NCBI GenBank assembly: GCA_031459615.1
Contig: JAVKIE010000010.1
Location: 1 to 64,000 of the forward strand
Source: Calidihabitans tengchongensis
GTDB lineage: Bacteria; Sysuimicrobiota; Sysuimicrobiia; Sysuimicrobiales; Kaftiobacteriaceae
DNA: 64,000 nucleotides
Reading direction: 5' to 3'
Below are positions 42,623 through 50,892 of this stretch, piece after piece. The notes below the pieces were generated by a model. It saw only the letters and a program-made list of their open reading frames with translations. It was not told where the DNA came from and searched no databases. Every line of letters starts with the position of its first letter. Within the stretch, counting starts at the first letter, position 1. The translations under genes were made by a program, and so were the position numbers.

Positions 42623-43528
42623 ATGGCGGTCACCGGTCAGACCTCGCAGCGTCCGGAGTGGCTGAAGGCCCGGTTGCCGGGCGGGCCCAACTACCGCGAT
42701 CTCGTGCAGATCATGCGCACCCAGGCGCTGCACACGGTCTGCGAGGAGGCCCGCTGTCCGAACATCGGCGACTGCTGGGAGCGGCGCACCGCCACCTTCC
42801 TGGTCCTGGGCAACCTGTGCACCCGCAACTGCGCCTACTGCGCCATCGCCCACGGCCTGCCCACCGAACTGGACTGGCAGGAGCCCGAGCGGGTGGCGCG
42901 GGCGGTGGCGGCCATGGGCCTGCGCCACGCGGTGATCACCTCGGTGAACCGCGACGACCTGGCCGACGGCGGCGCCGCCATCTTCGCCGCCACCATCCGC
43001 CGCATCCACCAGTACCTGCCCGAGTGCACCGTGGAGGTGCTGATCCCCGACTTCAAGGGAGACCCCCGCGCCCTGCAGACGGTCCTGGATGCCGGGCCGG
43101 AGATCCTGGGACACAACATCGAGACCGTCCCCCGGGTCTTCCGGGTGGTCCGGCACGGCGGCAGCTACGCCCGGTCGCTGGAGCTGCTGCGTCGGGCGAA
43201 GGAGTGGGGCTACACCGCCTTCACCAAGAGCGGCATCATCCTGGGGATGGGGGAGACCTGGGACGAGCTGCTCCAGACCATGGCGGACCTGCGGGCGGTG
43301 GACTGCGACATCCTCACCCTCGGCCAGTACCTCCGGCCGGGTCCGGACTACCACCCCATCGACCGCTACTACACCCCGCAGGAGTTCGCCGAGCTCAAGC
43401 GGATCGGGCTCGCCATGGGCTTCCGCTATGTGGAGTCGGGGCCCCTGGTGCGGTCCTCCTATCACGCCGACGAGCAGGCCCGCGCCGTCCGCGCCCTGCG
43501 GGCCCGCATCGGGTACGCCGCCACCTGA
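42623..43528 (+). CDS. lipA: Lipoyl synthase
   Basis: 301 residues. Radical-SAM enzyme with both clusters: auxiliary CEEARCPNIGDC and radical-SAM CTRNCAYC, plus the C-terminal Ser region GPLVRSSYHADE. It inserts two sulfurs into octanoyl groups on E2, fitting its place at the end of the dehydrogenase operon. I use the ATG at 42623 after GGTGAGGGGG. No lipB or lplA is visible here. Confidence 0.96.
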   Translation: MAVTGQTSQRPEWLKARLPGGPNYRDLVQIMRTQALHTVCEEARCPNIGDCWERRTATFLVLGNLCTRNCAYCAIAHGLPTELDWQEPERVARAVAAMGLRHAVITSVNRDDLADGGAAIFAATIRRIHQYLPECTVEVLIPDFKGDPRALQTVLDAGPEILGHNIETVPRVFRVVRHGGSYARSLELLRRAKEWGYTAFTKSGIILGMGETWDELLQTMADLRAVDCDILTLGQYLRPGPDYHPIDRYYTPQEFAELKRIGLAMGFRYVESGPLVRSSYHADEQARAVRALRARIGYAAT

Positions 43529-43654
43529 CGCCGCCGGCCCCCCTGCCGACGCCAGCCGCCGGTCCGTGAGCTCCAGTTGGCGCCGACCTGCGGACAGGAC
43601 ACCCGCCGCCGGCGATACTGGGTCCGCACAGGCGGGAGGCGGGGAGCGTGGACG

Positions 43655-44044
43655 ATGAGCGGCAGTGCGGCGGTGGAGGCCGGGGGCCCTGCGTGCGCGG
43701 AGCGGGCCGATGACCTGGCGCACCTGGTGTACCGGATCACCTGGAAATTCATGCACAGTGACCCCACCCTGGCCCAGCGGATGCGGGCGGCGGCGATCAC
43801 CCTCGCCGCCTGCCTGCGGGCGCGGGACCGGGGGGTGGCGGCCGGCTGGCTGGCGAGCCAGGCCGCCGTGGCGTTGGGCGAACTGGAGTGTTGCGCCCAC
43901 CTGGGCCGGCGGATCGGGGTGCTGGGGGAGACGGACCGGCGGCGGATGGACGCCCTGCGGGAGGAGGTGTCGCAGGCGGTGGCGCGGGAGGTGGGGGAAG
44001 CCGCCGCGGCGGCTGTGCCCCACCCGAAGGGGGGCGGTCGCTGA
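43655..44044 (+). CDS. Four-helix-bundle protein (23S rRNA IVP-like), putative
   Basis: 129 residues. After a short tail the protein is four amphipathic helices: DLAHLVYRITWKFMHSDPTL, AQRMRAAAITLAACLRARDR, AAVALGELECCAHLGRRIGV, MDALREEVSQAVAREVG. The pattern resembles the four-helix-bundle/S23 (IVP) family, but its usual Asn-Ile-Ala-Glu-Gly motif is replaced by LAACLRAR, so the assignment is tentative. No function is known for stand-alone members. The stop overlaps the next ATG (TGATG). Confidence 0.55.
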   Translation: MSGSAAVEAGGPACAERADDLAHLVYRITWKFMHSDPTLAQRMRAAAITLAACLRARDRGVAAGWLASQAAVALGELECCAHLGRRIGVLGETDRRRMDALREEVSQAVAREVGEAAAAAVPHPKGGGR

Positions 44045-44382
44045 TGCGTCGGTTGCGGGACGGCCGGCCGCCCGGGTGCGACCATCTGCCCGGCGACCTC
44101 TTCGCCGAGGACGGGTTCCGCGATCCGGCGACGGTGGTGGAGTGCATCCACTGCGGCCGCCGGTTTGCCCTGGGTGACGCGGTGTGGGTGCCGCTGCCGG
44201 GAGATCCCGTCGTGGCGGGCCTGTGGAGCTGCGCGCACTTCCCCGACTGCGACGGGACCCTGATCGACTTCGTCCCCGTCCGCCAGCGGCCGCGCGGTCA
44301 GGGCCGGCCGGGAGCGGTCCCTCCCGCAGGACCGCGGCGTGGGCGCCGGCGAACATCGAGTGATGGTGATCGCTGTCATTGA
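44044..44382 (+). CDS. Small zinc-ribbon-like protein, unknown
   Basis: 112 residues, not recognised. The centre has CIHCGRRFALGDAVW and then LWSCAHFPDCDG, a plausible four-Cys (CxxC...CxxxxxC) metal site. The last 25 residues are Arg/Pro/Gly-rich. Its start overlaps the stop of the four-helix protein, so they are probably co-expressed. It ends 14 nt before ridA. Confidence 0.55.
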   Translation: MRRLRDGRPPGCDHLPGDLFAEDGFRDPATVVECIHCGRRFALGDAVWVPLPGDPVVAGLWSCAHFPDCDGTLIDFVPVRQRPRGQGRPGAVPPAGPRRGRRRTSSDGDRCH

Positions 44383-44395
44383 GGAGGGAGCGCGC

Positions 44396-44776
44396 GTGCA
44401 GAGGGACGTCATCTCCACCGAGTCGGCTCCGCGGGCCATCGGGCCCTACTCCCAGGCCATCCGCGCCAACGGATTCGTGTTCCTGTCCGGGCAGATCGCC
44501 CTGGACCCTCTCACCGGACAGGTGGTGGGCCAGGACGTCAAGACCCAGACCCGCCGCGTGCTCGACAACATTGCGGCGGTGCTGGCGGCGGCCGGATCGT
44601 CGCTGGACAAGGTGGTCAAGTGCACCGTCTTCCTCAAGGACATGAACGACTTCGGGCCCATGAACGAGGAGTACGGCAGCTACTTCAAAGAACTGCCGCC
44701 GGCCCGCACCACGGTGCAGGTGGCCCGGCTGCCCCGCGACGCCCTGGTGGAAATCGAGGTGATCGCCCTGGCGTAG
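44396..44776 (+). CDS. ridA: RidA family enamine/imine deaminase
   Basis: 126 residues, normal length. Motifs: APRAIGPYSQAIRANGFVFL, SGQIALDPLTG, the catalytic-Arg region PPARTTVQVARLPRDALVEI, and IEVIALA at the end. It hydrolyses reactive 2-aminoacrylate-type intermediates. GTG start with GAGGAGGGA about 7 nt upstream. The following 207 bp to the methyltransferase are of falling GC content with no feature I recognise. Confidence 0.96.
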   Translation: MQRDVISTESAPRAIGPYSQAIRANGFVFLSGQIALDPLTGQVVGQDVKTQTRRVLDNIAAVLAAAGSSLDKVVKCTVFLKDMNDFGPMNEEYGSYFKELPPARTTVQVARLPRDALVEIEVIALA

Positions 44777-44983
44777 GCAGCAGGACCGGGCATATGGAGC
44801 CAGGGAGGATGAAACCCGGGTCAGGTAATGCTCCCCCCTACGGGGCCGTCCGTGGCCCCGCCTTGCCCACCGGGAGCATAGACAGCGGTCCGCCTGCGCG
44901 GGGCCGTACCCGAACAGGAGTTTGGGCTCGTGCGCAGAAAAAAGTAGTGAACCAAGAATACATCTCGAGTCGGAGCTGTGAGG

Positions 44984-45979
44984 ATGCGTTCGCCATTGTT
45001 CCTTGAGCGAGAACGTAGGGGCGTTCGTTGCACGGCCCGATTGTACGTTGGCTCAAGTGAGTCGATGCCCGAATTGCAAGACAATGAAGTAACGTTGACA
45101 GTTACTTCACCTCCGTACTGGAACGCCATAGACTACGATCGACACTCGCAAGATCCGACACAGTTCTATAGAACGAGATCCTACAAGAGTGGATTCGACG
45201 AGTACGACTCGTACCTCGCCTGGTTAACGGCCGTCTTTAGGGAGGTGAGGCGAGTAACCCGCCCAGGCGGATACCTCGCGCTGGTGGTAGGTACAGTCCT
45301 GCACAGGGGCGTGCATTATCCTGTCCCTTTCGATGTGACGAGTCGTTTGGTGTCTGATGGCTGGAAGTTTCACCAGGATATTATCTGGCACAAGACGACC
45401 GCTGGAGTGAAGCGGGCAGGGGTCTTCATCCAGAAGCCGTACCCAGGGTACTACCACCCTAACATCATGACCGAATATATCCTCACTTTTCGCAAGCCGG
45501 GAGATCCACTTTACCGTTTAGGTTCAAAGGCCCAGCGCGAGGCCTCGCGAGTCGAGGTTGGCGATCTCTTCGTAAAGGACATTGCCAACAACGTGTGGCA
45601 CATCGCCCCGGTTCCCCCTGGCACTCTACGACATCCGTGCCCGTTTCCTGAGGAGATTCCCTGGCGATTGATACAGCTCTTTTCACACGTGGGAGACATT
45701 GTGTTAGATCCCTTCCTTGGGTCGGGTCAGACTTCGAAAGTTGCTCTCTGGCTTGGCCGTCATGTGGTGGGATACGATACGATATCGGAGTACGTCCACT
45801 ATGCGTATGCGCGGCTTAGCGAGCCGTTGTCAGTTCGTCCCATGCAGCTTGTGGCTGAATTCGCCAAGGTGAGTCTCAATGCGCCCCTGGGGGCCTCACC
45901 GCGGACGAGAAGGGCATCCAAAACTCGTCACGGTTCCGGGGTTCCTGCCCAGATGAAATTGGTGGTCACGAACCAGTAG
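44984..45979 (+). CDS. DNA methyltransferase, N4-cytosine/N6-adenine beta class
   Basis: 331 residues. Catalytic motif IV TSPPYWN at 41-47 precedes the SAM-binding motif I DPFLGSGQT at about 242-250, the order of beta-class enzymes. The SPPY form favours N4-cytosine methylation. Also VRRVTRPGGYLALVVG and WHKTTAGVKRAG. A target-recognition region lies between the motifs. It is presumably the protective half of a type II system with the gene at 46023. Base composition and codon use are clearly less GC-biased than the neighbours, indicating transfer. Start ATG 44984 with GGAG 8 nt upstream. Confidence 0.9.
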   Translation: MRSPLFLERERRGVRCTARLYVGSSESMPELQDNEVTLTVTSPPYWNAIDYDRHSQDPTQFYRTRSYKSGFDEYDSYLAWLTAVFREVRRVTRPGGYLALVVGTVLHRGVHYPVPFDVTSRLVSDGWKFHQDIIWHKTTAGVKRAGVFIQKPYPGYYHPNIMTEYILTFRKPGDPLYRLGSKAQREASRVEVGDLFVKDIANNVWHIAPVPPGTLRHPCPFPEEIPWRLIQLFSHVGDIVLDPFLGSGQTSKVALWLGRHVVGYDTISEYVHYAYARLSEPLSVRPMQLVAEFAKVSLNAPLGASPRTRRASKTRHGSGVPAQMKLVVTNQ

Positions 45980-45990
45980 TATCCCAGTGC

Positions 45991-46030
45991 TGAAGAAATG
46001 TCATGGCTTATGAAGAAGTGTCATGGCTTA
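45991..46030 (+). repeat. 20-bp tandem duplication at the nuclease start
   Basis: TGAAGAAATGTCATGGCTTA (45991-46010) is followed immediately by the same 20-mer with one A-to-G change (46011-46030). The second copy carries the nuclease ATG at 46023. The first carries the same ATG-GCT-TA[CT] sequence 20 nt upstream, which is out of frame. Confidence 0.9.
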
Positions 46031-46664
46031 CGAGCGTGAGCGCGAGGGCTTCAGGTTGTTCCGTGATAGGTTGCGAGGTGATCCGGAACTCAGGGTTGAA
46101 TTGGAGCGTGCTGTAGAAGAGATCCTGGACAAATATGACACTGCGATCCGAGAGAATCGTTTTGTTGTTGGCGGAGTAATAGAGCACATTGTCGGGGTGT
46201 CTCTTCGGGCTTGTGGAGTGGGAGTGCGTCACCGAGGGCTGACTTCTGCCGGAATTGACCTGATCTTTGAAGGAGATCCTGGCGGCTATTCCGTCAAGTC
46301 AATGTTTCGGGCTTCATCAACCCGGCTCGTCAATGTCCTGGGGCGTCCTCCCGTTCTTAGCGATTGGTGCGCGGGTACTCTTTTCCTCGTTCAGAGAGGT
46401 ATCGTATACGCCGATCCTGAGCTTCCGTGGTGGAAACGCAATCTGCGCCATTGCGTACGGATTGCTGAGGACGCGCTTCAGATTCGCAGAGGGTGCGTGG
46501 AAAAGTTCATTTTAGAGGAGCCTGATTGGCTCGCGGAGTGCCGGCTTCCGGGTAGGCGTCGAGTGAGTTCGGGGACCAACATAGCATCTGCCGATCTGGC
46601 TGCCCAGGTGTTGATGCGTTACCACCGGTTGTTCGACCACCTCCCCGGGTTGATCGCACGCTAG
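46023..46664 (+). CDS. Putative type II restriction endonuclease (PD-(D/E)XK-like)
   Basis: 213 residues, family not recognised outright. A helical N-terminus leads to a helix with E54 (GGVIEHIVG), then SAGIDLIFEGDPGGYSVKS: D79, an S-V-K triad ending K92, in the spacing of the PD-(D/E)XK nuclease core (the third acid replaced by Ser). The rest has basic and aromatic residues (ELPWWKRNLRHC). It lies 43 nt after the methyltransferase on the same strand and shares its lower GC, so it is most likely the cognate nuclease. The ATG lies inside the duplicated 20-mer, with GAAGAA upstream as a weak ribosome site. Confidence 0.65.
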   Translation: MAYEREREGFRLFRDRLRGDPELRVELERAVEEILDKYDTAIRENRFVVGGVIEHIVGVSLRACGVGVRHRGLTSAGIDLIFEGDPGGYSVKSMFRASSTRLVNVLGRPPVLSDWCAGTLFLVQRGIVYADPELPWWKRNLRHCVRIAEDALQIRRGCVEKFILEEPDWLAECRLPGRRRVSSGTNIASADLAAQVLMRYHRLFDHLPGLIAR

Positions 46665-46790
46665 GGTTTGCTGTGGATGTGAGCGGGCTGGTAGCCCCTG
46701 ACCGCTCTGCCAGAGCGCGAACAGGGCGCGGTCATGACACCTGTGTTAGAATTATTTCACCGGCCGAGCAGGCGGTCCGGTTCTGCGAAC

Positions 46791-46865
46791 TGCGGGGTCG
46801 GCTAACGGGAAAGCCACCAGCCTTTGGAGCTGGGAATCCAGGTTCGAGTCCTGGCCCCGCAGCCA
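46791..46865 (+). tRNA. tRNA-Gln(TTG)
   Basis: Full cloverleaf: acceptor TGCGGGG (46791-46797) with CCCCGCA (46855-46861); D stem GGC/GCC; anticodon stem CCAGC/GCTGG with loop CTTTGGA, anticodon TTG (46824-46826); T stem CCAGG/CCTGG with TTCGAGT. G discriminator and an encoded CCA (46863-46865). It follows the restriction-modification genes by 126 bp; that gap includes a CGCTC/GAGCG hairpin and an AT-rich TTAGAATTATTT stretch that may hold the tRNA promoter. Confidence 0.95.
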
Positions 46866-47187
46866 CCCGCCGCGGCCGGCCGTCAGGCGCCGGGCCTTCC
46901 CCGACAGCAGCGTGCGGGAGAAGCGACCGTGGGCGATCGGTCTGGTCTTCCCGCGGCCAGTGCGGCGGACGGGGGTGTCTGCAGAGGTCCTGATCTTCCC
47001 GGTCGCCACCGGCTCCCCGCACGTCCCGCAGGCCGCCGCGGAGAGAGGGGAGACGACGGAGGAGATCGGGTGTATCCTGCCCGCGCGCCGTCCTCTTCTG
47101 CTCCGTCGCGCCGCCCGCTACGTGGCCCGTGCGTCACGCCGCCGCGGTGCAGGTCCGCCAGCCCTGGAGCGACGAGGAGGGATCCGC
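46866..47187. other. Intergenic region without recognised gene
   Basis: 322 bp between the tRNA and the PNPOx-like gene. It is GC-rich again. A short GGCGCC-type inverted repeat follows the tRNA and a TATCCT (about 47072) could be a weak -10. I see no convincing gene or RNA. Confidence 0.4.
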
Positions 47188-47595
47188 ATGCGTCTGCGGG
47201 CCGCCGTGCGCAGGATACTGGAGCGGGAGCGGGTATGCCGCCTGGCCACCGTGGGCGCTGACGGGACGCCCCACGTGGTGCCCGTCTGTCACGTCCTGCA
47301 TCAAGACCGCCTCTATTTCGCCTCGGACAGGACCGCCCAGAAGGTACACAACCTCCGGGCCCGCCCGCGGGCGGCGGCGGTGGTGGACGTGTACGTCGAG
47401 GACTGGTCACGGCTGGCGGGGGTGATGGTGACCGGGCGGGTCCAGCTGATCGAACGCGGCCCGCGCTTTCGCCGGATCCGCCGCCTGCTGTACCAGAAGT
47501 ACCCCCAGTACCCCACCGACAGCGCCCTGGAAGAGGGGGAGTCGGTCATCGCAGAGCTGGTGCCAGCCCGGGTGGCCGCCTGGGGTCTGGACTGA
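47188..47595 (+). CDS. PNPOx-like flavin/F420-binding family protein
   Basis: 135 residues. Split-barrel fold: ILERERVCRLATVGADGTPH, VVPVCHVLHQDRLYFASD, KVHNLRARPRAAAVVDVYVE, GVMVTGRVQLIERGPRF. This matches the pyridoxamine-5'-phosphate-oxidase-like superfamily, many of which bind FMN or F420 and reduce or protect against small molecules. The length and TAQKVHNL region resemble the TIGR03668-type F420-dependent subgroup, but the cofactor is uncertain. GAGGAGGG is 6 nt before the ATG. Confidence 0.8.
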   Translation: MRLRAAVRRILERERVCRLATVGADGTPHVVPVCHVLHQDRLYFASDRTAQKVHNLRARPRAAAVVDVYVEDWSRLAGVMVTGRVQLIERGPRFRRIRRLLYQKYPQYPTDSALEEGESVIAELVPARVAAWGLD

Positions 47596-47654
47596 CCGGG
47601 GCGCGACGCACGCGGCCGTGGCAGGCCCTTCCCGCTGCGGGTCTCCACAGAAAG

Positions 47655-48269
47655 TGGGAGAGCCCCGAGGATCGCGGGGGTCCTCGCGGCCGTTGCTACC
47701 GTCAGCCTGATCGTCGGCTCGTTGTGGATCGCCGTCCGCCCGCACCGCGGCTCAGCAGCTTGAGCTCGCCGCGATGAGGGTCGCCGCTGCCGGAGATCGA
47801 CGGGCCCGTCGACGCGCTACGTGGACAGCGCCCGTTACGACAAGGACAAGGCTCCCGAAGCGGGCAGGCACTCCGATCCCAAGACGGGTGGGGGGTACAC
47901 GGACAACAAGACCGCTGACGGCAGCCCCCTGCCTTCGCCCTGCCGGGGAACAAGCCCGCTCCGCCGTATTGGATCCTGGACGCGGAGAAGGTCCCCTTCG
48001 ACGACACGAAGTGCAAGGCCGGCGACGAGGTTCCCGGCATCGTTGTCTCGGGGTTCCAGGGCGACCGCGGGGACGTCCGGGGCAGGGGCGTCTTTCGCAA
48101 CGGACAACGGACGCTGGAGTGGGGACGCACACTGACCACAGGAAGCACGTACGACGTGCAATTCTCAGACCTGTCCAAGCCGTACTCCTTCGGCGTCGCG
48201 GTCTTCGATAATGCGCAGGTCCGGCACGCCTTCCAGATGGGGGTTGCGCGGCTGATCTTCCAGCGGTAG
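47655..48269 (+). pseudogene. Decayed ethylbenzene-dehydrogenase-family (haem-binding) gene
   Basis: Fragments of one protein appear in different frames. A membrane anchor (GVLAAVATVSLIVGSLWIAV, from about 47668) runs to an in-frame stop at 47761-47763. Then EIDGPVDAL, then RYDKDKAPEAGRHSDPKTGG (from about 47830), then, after a frame change near 47930, FALPGNKPAPPYWIL, through GDRGDVRGRGVFRNGQRTLE, YDVQFSDLSKPYSFGVAVFD and NAQVRHAFQMGVARLIFQR to a stop at 48269. The last motifs match the EB_dh family, haem-b-binding subunits linked to DMSO-reductase-type enzymes or c-type cytochromes. At least two frameshifts and a missing middle segment argue for decay rather than one sequencing error. Confidence 0.65.
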
Positions 48270-48290
48270 CCCGTCCTGCCGACCAGAGCC

Positions 48291-48314
48291 GGGGGCCGCG
48301 TTCGCGCGGCCCCC
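48291..48314 (+). terminator. UUCG-tetraloop hairpin
   Basis: GGGGGCCGCG-TTCG-CGCGGCCCCC: a perfect 10-bp stem with the extra-stable UUCG loop, 22 nt after the pseudogene stop. It is very likely its former terminator, although no U-run follows. Confidence 0.7.
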
Positions 48315-48347
48315 CGCCACTACCCGGCTGTGGACGCGGCACCCTTC

Positions 48348-48379
48348 CGGGTATTCGTGCGTCCGGGTACTCGTGCACC
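48348..48379 (+). repeat. 16-bp tandem repeat upstream of glmU
   Basis: CGGGTATTCGTGCGTC and CGGGTACTCGTGCACC lie head to tail with three differences. They are about 95 bp upstream of glmU and could be an operator. The remainder of 48270-48471 shows nothing else clear. Confidence 0.4.
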
Positions 48380-48471
48380 TGCGGGGCATAGCGCTCACGC
48401 ACCTCGGACAGTGCCGACGCAGGAGTCGGTCTGTGCCCCACGGAATACCCCCACAGCCTGGGAGGGGCCTG

Positions 48472-49833
48472 ATGGAACCGGTGCACGCGGTGGTGCTGGC
48501 CGCGGGGCAGGGGACGCGGATGCGTTCCGACCGTCCCAAGGTCCTGCACCCGGTATGCGGTCGCCCGCTGATCTGGCACGTGGTCACCAGCCTGCAGGAC
48601 GCCGGCATCGCCGACCCCGTGGTGGTGGTGGGCCAGGGGGCCGACCAGGTGCGCGCCGCGCTGGGATCCGGGGCGCGCTACGTGGAACAGCCGGAACCCC
48701 GCGGCACCGGCCACGCCGTCCTGGTGGCGCTGCCGCACCTGCCCCAGGACGGGCGGCCGGTCCTCGTGCTGTACGGGGACACGCCACTGCTCACCGCCCG
48801 GACCTTGCAGGCGCTGGTGGACCTGCACCGCCGCACCCGCGCGGCCGCCACGCTGCTGACCGCCGAGATGCCCGACCCCACCGGCTACGGGCGGGTGGTG
48901 CGGGATGCGGCCGGACGCGTGCGCCGCATCGTGGAGGAGGCCGACTGCTCCCCCGAGGAGCGGCAGATCCGCGAGATCAACGCCGGCACCTACGTCTTCG
49001 AGCCCGGACCGCTGGCCGACGCCCTGGCCTCCCTGTCGCCCGATAACGCCCAGGGCGAGTATTACCTCACCGACGCCGTGGGCTGGATGCTCTCCCGCGG
49101 CCATCCGGTGGAAGCCCTGAAGACGTCCGCCGACGAGGTGGTGGGGGTCAACTCCCGGCGGGACCTGGCGGCGGCGGAGGCGCTGATGCGCCGCCGGATC
49201 CTGGAGAGCCTGATGGATGCCGGGGTCACCGTCGTCGATCCCGTCACCACCTACGTCCACGCCGGCGTGACGGTGGGCCCCGACACGGTGATCCACCCCC
49301 ACTCGTTCCTGGAGGGGGCGACGGTGGTGGGCCGCGGGTGCGTCATCGGTCCGGGGGCGCGCCTGGTGGATACCGTCCTGGGCGACGGGGTGCGGGTGGT
49401 GGCCTCCACGGTGGAGGGCAGCGAGGTGGGCGAGGGGTCCTCCATCGGTCCCTACAGCCGGCTGCGGCCCGGCACCCGCGTGGGGCGCGGGGTGGAGATC
49501 GGCAACTTCGCCGAGCTGAAGAACGCCACGGTGGGCGACCACACCAAGGTCCACCACATGTGCTACCTGGGAGACGCCACCGTCGGCGCCCGGGTGAACA
49601 TCGGCGCCGGGACCATCACCTGCAACTACGACGGCCGACGCAAGCACCACACGGTCATCGAGGACGAGGCGTTCATCGGCAGCGACACCATGCTGGTGGC
49701 TCCCGTGCGCGTCGGCCGGGGGGCGGTCACCGGCGCCGGATCGGTGGTGACCAAGGACGTGCCCGCGGGGGCGGTGGCGGTGGGGGTGCCCGCGCGCGTG
49801 ATCCGCCATGTCGCAGCAGATCCTGAGCGCTGA
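48472..49833 (+). CDS. glmU: Bifunctional GlcNAc-1-P uridyltransferase / GlcN-1-P acetyltransferase
   Basis: 453 residues, normal length. N-terminal pyrophosphorylase: LAAGQGTRMRSDRPKVLHPV, YGDTPLL, EINAGTYVF. C-terminal left-handed beta-helix acetyltransferase: GNFAELKNATVG, HMCYLGDATVG, NIGAGTITCNYDGRRKHHT, FIGSDTMLVAPV. It makes UDP-GlcNAc for peptidoglycan and surface glycans. GGGAGGGG is 5 nt upstream. The end overlaps prs by 26 nt. Confidence 0.98.
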   Translation: MEPVHAVVLAAGQGTRMRSDRPKVLHPVCGRPLIWHVVTSLQDAGIADPVVVVGQGADQVRAALGSGARYVEQPEPRGTGHAVLVALPHLPQDGRPVLVLYGDTPLLTARTLQALVDLHRRTRAAATLLTAEMPDPTGYGRVVRDAAGRVRRIVEEADCSPEERQIREINAGTYVFEPGPLADALASLSPDNAQGEYYLTDAVGWMLSRGHPVEALKTSADEVVGVNSRRDLAAAEALMRRRILESLMDAGVTVVDPVTTYVHAGVTVGPDTVIHPHSFLEGATVVGRGCVIGPGARLVDTVLGDGVRVVASTVEGSEVGEGSSIGPYSRLRPGTRVGRGVEIGNFAELKNATVGDHTKVHHMCYLGDATVGARVNIGAGTITCNYDGRRKHHTVIEDEAFIGSDTMLVAPVRVGRGAVTGAGSVVTKDVPAGAVAVGVPARVIRHVAADPER

Positions 49834-50803
49834 GGCCGCGTCCGCGGCGTCCCGGGCGGGCGGACGGCGGCCGCTGAAGCTGTTCGCCGGCGGGGGCAAT
49901 CCGGCCCTCGCCCGGGAGATCGCCGCCCTGCTGGACGTCCCCCTGGCGGAGATGACCGTCTTCCGGTTTGCCGACGGCGAGGTCGGGGTGCGCATTGACG
50001 AGAGCGTGCGGGGCGAGGATGCTTTCGTCATCCAGCCCACGGGCCCGCCGGTCAACGAGAACCTGATGGAGCTGCTGGTGATCGTGGATGCCCTGCGGCG
50101 GGCGTCGGCGGACCGGATCACCGCCGTCATCCCCTATTTCGGGTACGCCCGGCAGGACCGCAAGACCCGGCCCCGGGAGCCGATCTCCGCCAAGCTGGTG
50201 GCCAACCTCCTGGTGGCGGCCGGATGCCACCGCATCCTGACCGTGGACCTGCACGCCGGGCAGATCTGGGGCTTTTTCGACATCCCCCTGGACCACCTGC
50301 CCGCCCGCCCCATCCTGGCCGACTACATCGCCCGCAAGCAGTTGGCCAACCCGGTGATCGTCTCTCCCGACGTGGGCGGCGTGCCCCGGGCGCGGGAGTT
50401 CGCCCGCCGGCTGGGGGCCCCCCTGGCCATCATCGACAAGCGCCGGGACCGCCCCAACCAGGTCACGGACGTGGTGCACGTGATCGGCAAGGTCCACCGG
50501 CGCACCGCGATCCTGGTGGACGACATCGTGGATACCGCGGGCACGCTGGTGATGGGGGCCCGGGCGCTGGTGCGCCGGGGCGTGAGCGCGGTGTATGCCT
50601 GCGCCACCCACGCCCTGCTGTCCGGCCCGGCGGTGGACCGGCTGGCCCACAGCCCGATCCAGGAGCTGGTGGTCACCAACACCATCCCCGTGCCGGCCGA
50701 CCGCCGCCCCGGTACCCTCACGGTTCTGTCGGTGGCCTCCCTGCTGGCCGAGGCCATTCGCCGCATTCACGAGGATCGCTCGGTCAGCCAGCTCTTCGAC
50801 TGA
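49808..50803 (+). CDS. prs: Ribose-phosphate pyrophosphokinase
   Basis: 331 residues. FRFADGEVGVRIDESVRGED, PYFGYARQDRKTRPREPISA, the PRPP signature ILVDDIVDTAGT and DKRRDRPNQ. It makes PRPP from ribose-5-phosphate and ATP. The ATG lies inside glmU; glmU-prs adjacency is common in many bacteria. The first 20 residues are an N-terminal extension relative to the family. Confidence 0.97.
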   Translation: MSQQILSAEAASAASRAGGRRPLKLFAGGGNPALAREIAALLDVPLAEMTVFRFADGEVGVRIDESVRGEDAFVIQPTGPPVNENLMELLVIVDALRRASADRITAVIPYFGYARQDRKTRPREPISAKLVANLLVAAGCHRILTVDLHAGQIWGFFDIPLDHLPARPILADYIARKQLANPVIVSPDVGGVPRAREFARRLGAPLAIIDKRRDRPNQVTDVVHVIGKVHRRTAILVDDIVDTAGTLVMGARALVRRGVSAVYACATHALLSGPAVDRLAHSPIQELVVTNTIPVPADRRPGTLTVLSVASLLAEAIRRIHEDRSVSQLFD

Positions 50804-50880
50804 CGGCAGCGCGGACGCGGGCACACCGCCGGGCACCGGGGTCGTGCGCGTCCCTGTTTTCGCACGTCCACGCGCTGGTC

Positions 50881-50886
50881 TACAAT
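50881..50886 (+). promoter_or_regulatory. -10 element abutting the WecA-type start
   Basis: TACAAT ends 6 nt before the ATG at 50893. The transcript would be leaderless. A T-rich CTGTTTT about 20 nt upstream may serve as a poor -35. Confidence 0.55.
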
Positions 50887-50892
50887 ACGGGT

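Noticed and set aside
38765..44356. Very long open frame of about 1860 codons on the minus strand
   Set aside because: It lies antisense to lpd, E1, E2, lipA and other clear genes. Its composition (Pro/Gly/His/Arg-rich) is the usual shadow of high-GC coding DNA. The same applies to other long antisense frames in this window.
44777..46790. Prophage or integrative element at the tRNA
   Set aside because: No integrase, attachment-site duplication of the tRNA 3' end, or phage gene is visible. Only two foreign-looking genes lie on the 5' side of the tRNA.
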